In this document: piece after piece, positions 56,591 to 64,000 of the stretch
Layout of the letters: each line of letters opens with the position of its first letter
Numbering within the stretch: the first letter of the stretch is position 1
From: Larus michahellis
Lineage: Eukaryota; Chordata; Aves; Charadriiformes; Laridae
Length of the DNA stretch: 64,000 nt
Assembly (NCBI RefSeq): GCF_964199755.1
Contig: NC_133907.1
Coordinates: 3,353,001-3,417,000 of the forward strand
Direction: 5' to 3'
The notes under the pieces: generated by a model
The model's input: the letters and a program-made list of their open reading frames with translations, nothing else
Told to the model about the DNA's origin: nothing
Database searches by the model: none
Translations under genes and position numbers: made by a program

Positions 56591-57759
56591 GATATAACAC
56601 ACCAGAGGATTTTTTTTTTTTTTCCTCTGCTGCTTTCCCTCTGTAGCTTATCTTCTTAACAAAGAGAGGACTACAGTGGGTTTCACAATCTCAGTAAAAG
56701 CACTTTAGCTGAGAGACGCACCGATGGCTAAGAACTGAGAGAAGATAAACATCCCCACATCAAGAGGCGCCGCGCCGCGTGAAAGCGGTACGGCAGGGAG
56801 GGATGCGCGGAGGCTCTCCGGAGCAGCCAGCGAGCCACCGGCACCAAAGCGGGGTTCCGCCCTTCAACGCCGCGATCATCGTCTCGGGGACAAGTGCTCG
56901 CCTTGCAAAAGTTAAAAACATGCTTGAAAAAAAAAAAAATAATGCCAAAACATTAGGCTAAAAAAAAACACCAGAGAGCCCAAAGTGCCTGATCCCAGTT
57001 ATCGAACGAGGCTGGGAGCGGTGGAGTCGCTTGTTCGCAACAAGCAGGGATGGTTGGAAAGCAGCAGCTCACGCCAAACCGTGGGCAAACAGGGGCCGGG
57101 ATAGACATGGCAGCGCAGCAGCAAGAGCTTCTCAGATGCGCGAGCAGGTTTGAACAGGGCTTGAAGCCGGGACTGCGCCTCTCGTGCCTTCGGATCCCCG
57201 AGGAACGTGGGGATGGAGCGGGGCAGGACCGGGCGGCCGCCTGCGCTCTAGGTCAGCTGTAAAAAATTTACGAACGTGAATGCATTAAACCTCTTGATGA
57301 AGTTCTCGTAGAAGGAAGAAATAAGCACTATGAGGCAAATGGAGCTTAAGGTACTGTCTACAGTAATTTCCCTTTGTGTAACTGATGTAGTTACCTCCTT
57401 GAGAATCCCTCATGCAACAGGCGTGCTGGAAGGGTGCGGAGCAAGGCTGACATTTGCTCATCGTCTGATTGAATCTAGAAAATTACCAGGGCAAAGAAGA
57501 TTGGTGTGCACAGAGTTAGCCCAGCACAAGCTTCTCTGGTGCTCAAAGAGGCTCCAGACATGTGCTCCTATTCCTAATTCTGGAGCACTGTCCACATCTC
57601 CTCGATCCAATCCTTTATTTACTCACTGAGTTATTATTTCGAGGTTTCCTCCATCATCTGTGGAACAGCAGCAGGACAATCCCTCAGAGAAGCCCCTTTA
57701 CAGGCTGCGCAGTGCATGGCTCTGAGATTGCCATCGGGGTTTAGGACAAATAACCCAAT
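56591..57759. other. Non-coding stretch, nothing recognised
   Basis: A T-run at about 56611 and A-run near 56927. An inverted repeat, GTAACT / AGTTAC with a five-base loop, lies at about 57377-57393. No gene recognised. Confidence 0.5.
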
Positions 57760-58260
57760 ATTCAGAAACTTTGTTTAAAATATTTTGATTGTGCTTTGCT
57801 CTCATGCAAGCCCACTAAATAAGTATATTGCACTGGGGCAAAAAGAGATATGTGTCGATACAGCCGAGTCCTTGTGTAATTATGGTAGTGCAGTCCATCG
57901 GTATTAAGGAGTTTCCACTTGTGCGTTACTTTGATGTAAACCCTTTTCCCCGCTGGATCAGATAAAATCTCAGCTTCAGCCGACTCTCTGCTTCCAAACC
58001 CTGAACAAAGCGGGGCCTCCGCAGTCCCAGAGAGAGAGAAAAAAAAAATAAAAATTACACATTAAATGAATCTCAGAAATAAAAAACAAATGCCAGAGTT
58101 ATTCCAACAGGGCTGTATCATGTGCCAGCGATATTCCTGGGCAAGGAGGGGGCAGCCCTGGAGCAAGTACTATTCATTATTATTGATGAATATTCTCAGG
58201 AGAAACAGAGGATGTTGCTTAATGGCTTGATCTAATATGCCATCAGAGAAAAGGGAAAAA
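57760..58260. promoter_or_regulatory. Candidate regulatory blocks
   Basis: First part (57760-57960): TATTTTGATTGTGC near 57780, GTGTAATTATGG near 57873, CGGTATTAAGG near 57899. Second part (58040-58260): TTACACATTAAATG near 58055, TTCATTATTATTGATGAATATTC near 58172-58194, GCTTAATGGCTTGATC near 58217. No frames or repeats explain them. Confidence 0.33.
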
Positions 58261-59989
58261 ATAGAGTGAAAGATATCCTCAAACGCAAAAGCTAAGGAAT
58301 CTTCTGAGCTGTGGCTGGTCCTTTAATTACCCGTGCTGCGAGGGAGGAACACACAAAGAAGAAGATGGCTTCGGCGAAAGTCCTTTGAGATGAAGTCCTT
58401 TTGCTAAGGCACTCTCCTTGTTAAAGCTGTAACAACCTCCAGGTAGGAGGTTAGCTTTTTTATTAGGACTTAGAGCCACAGGAACATTTAACACGCACTT
58501 GTGCATCTAATTTGTTGTGGAATTGGCGTAACTACCTGTGCCAGCTGGGGAGGTGCAGGTAGGACCCGCTCTATTTGGGCAAGGAATTATTAGGTTCAGG
58601 GAGACAATCAGAAAAAAGATGGGGAAAAGAAAGGGTCAGAAGAAGATCTGGCTCTGGCATGGAGCAGACATTGTGCAGACAGAGACAAGGACGATCAGAG
58701 AAGCTCTGGGGAAAGCAACAGCTATGGCCAGCTGACCCACAGACGTGGACGTGCTGCTCCTTTGCAAACTTAGAGATTTTTTTTCCACCAAGTTGCATGG
58801 ATGAGAGGGAGAGCAAAGCCAGATGATGTGGCACTTCAGTAGCTGGTCGGGCAGGTTCAGAGGTGCCCGGTGGCAGCTGCTCATCTGCTGTCCACTCTCC
58901 AAAATCATTTAAACAGTGCGTCCAGTTGCGCAGAACCCTGAGTTATCCACAGTCCCTGAGACACATCTCTGCAACGTCTCTGTAGGATGTTTCCTCAACG
59001 CGTCTCTGACGGCTGTGCAGACTTGCAAGCCCTGGGCACCAGGAATTCCCCCGCCACAGCCTCCCACATCCCTTTGCCCTGAGTGGGGACCCAGAAAGTG
59101 CTCTGGGTCCTGCTGGGGAGCAGCGGGGCCCTGGGAGACCTTGCGGTGGGTGTTGGGGATGCTCTGCCACCTGTACACAGGGCTCCCAAGCCCCGCATAC
59201 CCATGAAACCCTCCCCAGCTGCCTGCGACGGCGGAGGACCACGGCAGCCAGCTGGCAGGCGAGGAGAGCGGCAAGCGAAGCAGGCAGAGGAACCATTAGG
59301 AAAATATCTCTGGCACGAAGCCTGGCAAGCGCGTGGTGCCAGCGCACGGGGAGGCTGCGGGGCGGAGGGGAGGCAGGATGCTGCCGGGACTGGCCCCGAG
59401 GTCCAGGTGACAGCAGGGTCCCCAGCCCCATCCTTGATTTGGCTTCAAACTCCACTCGTTCCCATGGAGGCTGATGTCCAGGCTATGGTGGTGCAGCTCC
59501 TCGGGCTTTTGGGAGGTTTCCACGGCGAGGAACCGGCGTGAGAAGAGATGTGAGCTCGGGGTTTCGAGGTAGGTGCAGGAATTGAGTTTGCAGGGCACCG
59601 GCCAAGAGAAAGGGACAAGCAAGGACCCATCTCTCTGCACTGGGAAATGTAGGGAGACACTGGATTAGCAACACCGGCTGCTAAAAGTTAATGGTCTCCA
59701 AGGTGACAGCACCCAAATGAGCCAGGCTGGGCCATCTCCCGGGTTCGCTCGGCTCGTGCCACCCTGTGCAGCCCCTTGCTCTGGCAGCAGCAGGGAAAAA
59801 TCGGTGCCCGGTTCTCTCCTCGCTCACAGCTCATCTCCCCCCACTGGGTTTGTTAAATGCCGCACATTTCCAAAGAAGCAGATTTTAATTTCAATAAACT
59901 CTGTAAGAAATAGATCAGCGCTAAGGAGGGGAGCAGCCACAGGAAGTGAGTTTAACTGCTCGGCTGCAGAATATTAATAGGATAGAATG
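58261..59989. other. Non-coding stretch, nothing recognised
   Basis: Frames up to 170 codons (58943-59455 minus) and 152 codons (59083-59541 plus) overlap completely in GC-rich DNA and carry no domain. AT-rich sequence returns at 59840. Confidence 0.5.
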
Positions 59990-60062
59990 TTATTAGAATA
60001 ATTTTTCACCGTTTATTAGAATAATTTTTCATCATGAATAATAAATTAATAGAATAATTTAG
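59990..60062 (+). repeat. Short AT-rich tandem repeat
   Basis: The unit TTATTAGAATAATTTTTCA starts at 59990 and again at 60013 (period 23). A decayed third copy, TTAATAGAATAATTTA, starts at about 60046. It is a small minisatellite-like array. Confidence 0.75.
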
Positions 60063-60599
60063 TACCACTAGCCCTCTGTTTGAAAGGGTATTTTATTTAA
60101 AAGTAGGTTGAAAAGTGGCGTTTGGGGAGGCGGGATGGGGAGCAGGACCAGGGTGGAGGAGGCGCCTGGCTGGGGAAACCACCCGGGTGAGTCCCTGGCT
60201 GCTGCTGGCCCCGCGAGGGTCTTGCTCGGGGCAGGAGATGCCTGGACCAAAGAATTCATCCCCTGGGATGCTGCAGCTCAGGCCTCCTCCTGCCCAGCCA
60301 CGCTCCACCATGCATCCTCCGCAGCTCCACATCCCAGTGGAAAGTCCACCTTTCCTTCCAGCAGGCTGGGAACTGGCCGCATCCACTCCCGGGTACCTTT
60401 ACGTGGCTTTAACCCCTTCCTTCCCTACCTTGCTGTGGGACATTGATGCCCATCGCAAGCCAAGAGGTCTCTCTCCCTCTTTTTTTTTTTTAATTTTTTT
60501 TTATTTGCATCTGTGTGGAAGATAATCATTCCTCAGAAGGCTATTCACACCACAAAAGCACAATGACATTATTCTCTCCCTCTCTCTCTCTCTTTCTAC
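60063..60599. other. GC-rich stretch then CT microsatellite
   Basis: Overlapping GC-driven frames (up to 136 codons) are unrecognised. A perfect reverse octamer, ATTTGCAT, lies at 60503-60510, and a CT dinucleotide repeat at 60573-60597. Confidence 0.5.
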
Positions 60600-60985
60600 T
60601 GTTTTACTCTACAACTGACAATTAATGTTAGAAAGAACATGAAATGGAGGAGAAATTACAGCAATTTATCAACTGAAATTATAGGTGTAGACACATGTCA
60701 GCAGTGGAAACGGTTTCTATCAAAATTAAAGTATTTAGAGATTTTCCTCAAATTTCAAATTATGCAAATCCCATTTTTGTGATACACTGGTACTGTAGCT
60801 TTAATTGCAGGATTACCAGCAAGCTGCAAACCGCACTTGTAACCAGGACTCAGCTCTTCGGAGAGCGGCTGCCTTCTCTAGCACATCTTATTAATTCAAC
60901 AAAGTTCCCATCTCTTTAACAAATTAAATATGTTTTGCAGAACAGGCAGTGGTTTTCTCGGTTTCAATCTGTCACGAAGGACCCT
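60600..60985. promoter_or_regulatory. Candidate regulatory block with octamer
   Basis: GACAATTAATG near 60617, CAATTTATC near 60662, ATCAAAATTAAAG near 60719, a perfect octamer ATGCAAAT at 60762-60769, CTTTAATTGCAGG near 60799, CTTATTAATTCAAC near 60886 and CAAATTAAATATG near 60919. Unique AT-rich sequence; the 74-codon frame inside is unrecognised. Confidence 0.4.
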
Positions 60986-63550
60986 GCTGTTTGCAGAGGT
61001 TACTCGACAGCTGGATGAACAGACAGGTTTGAGTCCAAACACGGATTCAAATGCATATTTATACATAAAACATATTTATACAACAACATCGCAGGAACAG
61101 CTTGTGCTGCTGAAGTTTCTACAAGTCCCTTTACGGCAAGGACATCGTAACCAAAGACGGAGGAGGAATCTGGATTTCAGCTTCTTTCTCCAGGTTTTTC
61201 TGGATCAGTTAGAAGCTGCTCTGTGACCCCAGGAGATGACGGATGCTCCCGCCAGGATGGTGCTTGCTTTTCCCCCAGAAATAACCCGCGTGGCTGGAAA
61301 GGCCCGTGCCAGCAAGCCTACCACAGCCCGCTCCCGAAAAGCTGTTTGATCACTGCCGGCCTAATTAGAAGACACAATATTCAAGATGTTATTTCTCTTC
61401 CCTTGCCCCATTTTATGTTTCTCTGATGTTGCAAACGGAGCCAAGGATGAATCACCGGAGCAGGCGGTAGCTAGCAAAGGCTTTTGCAGGGTAGAGAGTG
61501 CCAGGAGGCTGCCGGGCCGAGGAGAGGAGATTTGACGTGCCGCACCGGAGCCCGAGACATCCCTCCGCTGCGCAGCCCGCTGGGATGCTGATGTTCCACT
61601 CACACCCTCCGCGGAGCCAGGGAGAAGCAGAGCAGACGGGAGGAGAGGAGAACATGTTTCATCTCCAGAGGAGAAGCAAAGAAAACCTCTCTGGGTAGCT
61701 GTTCTGGAATGCCAGGCGTTGCAGGAGAAGGAAAGAAAACATCATTCTCTCAACTTGGAAGAAGAGTGGGGTTATACTCTGCTGCATCTGCCAAGTCGCG
61801 GGAGAGCTCCGGGGCACCGACGCCTGGGATACCTGTACATCACAATATTTAACCTCACTGGTCCCTTATCATATAGCCGAGGGCAGTGCTCTAGCATCAA
61901 GTTGGGGTTTTTTGGCCGGTTTGCAATGATGCTGTTCAATGCAAGAACGTCTCCAACGCTGTCCAATACCTCAATGTGAAGGGTCGCCATCCTACAGGCA
62001 CTGAGGCTGAAACCCCTTTCTCAGCCTCAGCTGGAGAGTTACGAGGCCTGGCTGTAGAAGATGGCATGAAATCGGTAGAAACGGTGACAGGACTGGGAGC
62101 GCCCTGTACAAAGGCATGGACTTCACTCTCAGAAGCAAACTGCACCAAGTTGGGCTGGATTTTTCATGCCCTTGGGTCGTTCATGTGCTCAGTGGACGGG
62201 TGTCACGCACCCACCTTGATGAACAGTGGAGACAAACGAGCCTTTAATTCCCCCTTCGCGAGCGTTCTGCCAAAGATGAACTAAATCAACACCAAAGTAA
62301 AGTAAAAGGTGGCACAAGCACCCGAGGCGCATCAAGTGTTTCACTCGCACCCCAGTCCTGATCACAACCCCCCGGCGCTGTGGTGGTTGGTGCGTGGGTG
62401 CTGCACCCAGCCGTGGCTGTGCGATCGCACCCATCCAGTCTGGCAGCACCCAGCTCTGGCCGGGGGGCTGCATTTTGCACTGGTGGTCACACACCTACTC
62501 CTTTTGAAAACCCCTCCTTCCCTGGCTTATCTACCGCACCCTGAACCGCGTGGTAGCTATCGCACGGTAACATCCAAGCGACGGCCAGTGGGTCCCCCTA
62601 ACCAATAGGTTTCTTTTAGTATTTTTTAATGCGGCCAGCCCAAGACCCAGCCAGATGCCTGGGATCCATTTGCATATGCCAGGCAGCGCGAGGCTTCTGA
62701 CGGTGGCTGTATCCAACTTCAATAACCGTGATATGCTCCATCTGCTGACGCCCCAGCATAACAACAGTGGGGAGCTGTACTGCCAGAGGCACTATCCTTT
62801 AACAGCCGAATGGCTGAACAGCTGGTAAATCATCGAAGGACACTTTTCATAGAAGAGCAGGGCTGTTGGCCCTGCTTCTCGTCGCACACACGTCGTGGAG
62901 CGGAGGCAGAGGAGCCACGTAGGCAACGACATGTTACAGGGGCAGCTTCAGCGAGAGCGTTCGCGTCCTCTGCACCCAAGTAACCGCGAGCTGCAGAAGC
63001 TGGATGATGTAAAAGGAACAGTCTAATCAGAAAAATAAGTTACCTACAGGCCACCACGCATTCAGATGGGGTAGAATGCAACCTTTTTAGGGATCCCGTA
63101 ATGATGCTCCCTATGATGCTCTCCGCTGCTGTTTATAAAAACAGTGATGGTGTCTGAGCTGAGCAGCCAGGAACAGGGAGAGAGCCCAGAGACAGCCTCG
63201 TCCCTCGCTGCAGAGGTGACAAACACCACCCGGTTGCGGGATCAGGCTATTTGGATATACTTTTTGCCTTGCAGGGAGGAATGGAGATTGTTGATCAACT
63301 GCCCAAGGACGGCAGCGGGGGCTGCTGGACGGGATGCGTGGGAGTGGGCTGATGGGGGGTGCTCAGCACGGAGCTCCTGGCTGGGCTCTGGTTGTTGGTG
63401 TTACTCCATTTTTTTGGAAAGAGGGAGAGAGAAGGCAGACCTGGGAACGTCGAGTTGTGTGTGTTCAGGAAAAAAAGACTCTGGTTTTCCATTGGATTGA
63501 GGTGGGAGATTGATGGAAGGTTATGGATGGGTTTGACCTGAAATTGGAAC
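60986..63550. other. Non-coding stretch, nothing recognised
   Basis: No gene or repeat family recognised. An octamer in reverse, ATTTGCAT, lies at 62668-62675. Frames of 60-118 codons occur on both strands without a domain. Confidence 0.5.
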
Positions 63551-63647
63551 GGAAAAGAAAAAGGAAAAGGAAAAGGAAAAGAGGAAGGGATAAGAAAGGA
63601 AAAGAAAGGAAAAGAAAGGGAAGAGAGAGGAAAAAGAAAGAAAAGAA
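63551..63647 (+). repeat. 97-bp polypurine tract
   Basis: Almost pure A/G, with a single T at 63591, built of AAAAGG- and AAAGG-type units with mirror symmetry. Long homopurine mirror repeats can form triplex H-DNA. It accounts for the Phe/Ser/Leu-rich frames on the minus strand here. Confidence 0.9.
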
Positions 63648-64000
63648 CAATCATTGAGAGAAGGGGGAAAACCAGAATTGATTCAAGCATTTTTTTTTTT
63701 CCAAAATAATTCAGTGATTCTCATTCAGCTGGTGCTTTTCTTAAAGACCAAAGAGCCTATATGATAAGCATATTTTACAAATTAGGTAGCGATTTATCCC
63801 GCTTTTGTTTTAATGATTGAAATGAATGATGTCGTGCCGCTTGCTGCTGCTGCTGCATTCAGCGCCTGCTGTTCTTGGGAGCTGAAGACACCGAGAAATT
63901 TGCATACTTAATGCCGGGAACTGGCACAGACTAAATAGCTTCTTTTCTTTCCTCTGTGTTTGTAGATTTACTGTAGTGCTGGGTTTAATCAAAGGCTTTT
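63648..64000. other. Right edge; acceptor-like site and octamer
   Basis: A reverse octamer, ATTTGCAT, lies at 63898-63905. A pyrimidine-rich tract ends in TGTTTGTAG at 63965, a good plus-strand acceptor pattern. Two of three frames stay open over the 35 bases left. No product can be named. Confidence 0.3.

Noticed and set aside
58943..59541. Complementary 170- and 152-codon frames
   Set aside because: Two long frames on opposite strands of the same GC-rich DNA point to composition rather than coding.
63465..63690. Phe/Ser/Leu-rich membrane-like protein on the minus strand
   Set aside because: Entirely produced by the polypurine tract at 63551-63647.
1..64000. CRISPR arrays, bacterial operons, phage or retroviral genes
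   Set aside because: No regularly spaced repeats, no ribosome-binding sites with tandem genes, and no gag, pol, env or LTR pattern was seen on either strand.

Overview
This is vertebrate nuclear DNA, most likely from a bird. The best evidence is three remnants of CR1 LINEs with the typical avian 3' end. The largest (48253-48733) encodes on the minus strand the C-terminal end of CR1 ORF2 and ends in the ATTCTGTGA-type repeat that closes avian CR1 copies. Apart from these, a few very old MIR-like SINE fragments and simple repeats, the window is almost repeat-free, as expected of bird DNA. Nothing looks bacterial, phage or viral: no Shine-Dalgarno-led operons, CRISPR, rRNA or tRNA.

I recognise no complete protein-coding gene. 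All long open frames (up to 234 codons) are low-complexity or compositionally driven, have no known domain and overlap one another on both strands. Two weak exon candidates deserve mention: the GC-rich left edge (1-140), open on both strands, with a good splice-acceptor pattern on the minus strand; and a short open frame at 50346-50471 that runs into a GTGAGT donor-like site. A third acceptor-like sequence lies at the right edge (63965). The window could be a gene desert or a large intron.

Layout: blocks of unique, AT-rich sequence crowded with homeodomain (TAATTA), SOX (ACAAT/ATTGT), octamer (ATGCAAAT), MEIS (TGACAG) and GATA cores alternate with GC-rich, low-complexity DNA. The clearest blocks are 1600-2070, 5210-5850, 9625-9700, 11290-11412, 13120-13520, 15590-15820, 19130-19660, 20840-21110, 21640-21950, 26000-26410, 29860-30700, 34010-34240, 35560-36260, 39150-39700, 40670-41010, 41440-41660, 42790-43110, 44935-45150, 45530-45830, 51610-51900, 53930-54600, 56160-56590, 57760-58260 and 60600-60985. 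This pattern resembles the regulatory deserts around developmental transcription-factor genes. Conservation cannot be seen in a single sequence, so calling these blocks enhancers is inference. I could not identify the neighbouring gene.

The most distinctive small structures are two 31-bp near-perfect dyads (20927-20957 and 32296-32326), a 19-bp dyad (861-879), an inverted SOX pair (50475-50490), canonical G-quadruplex motifs (12078-12100, 13057-13104, 38817-38833) and a 97-bp almost pure purine tract (63551-63647). I found no convincing new multi-gene system.
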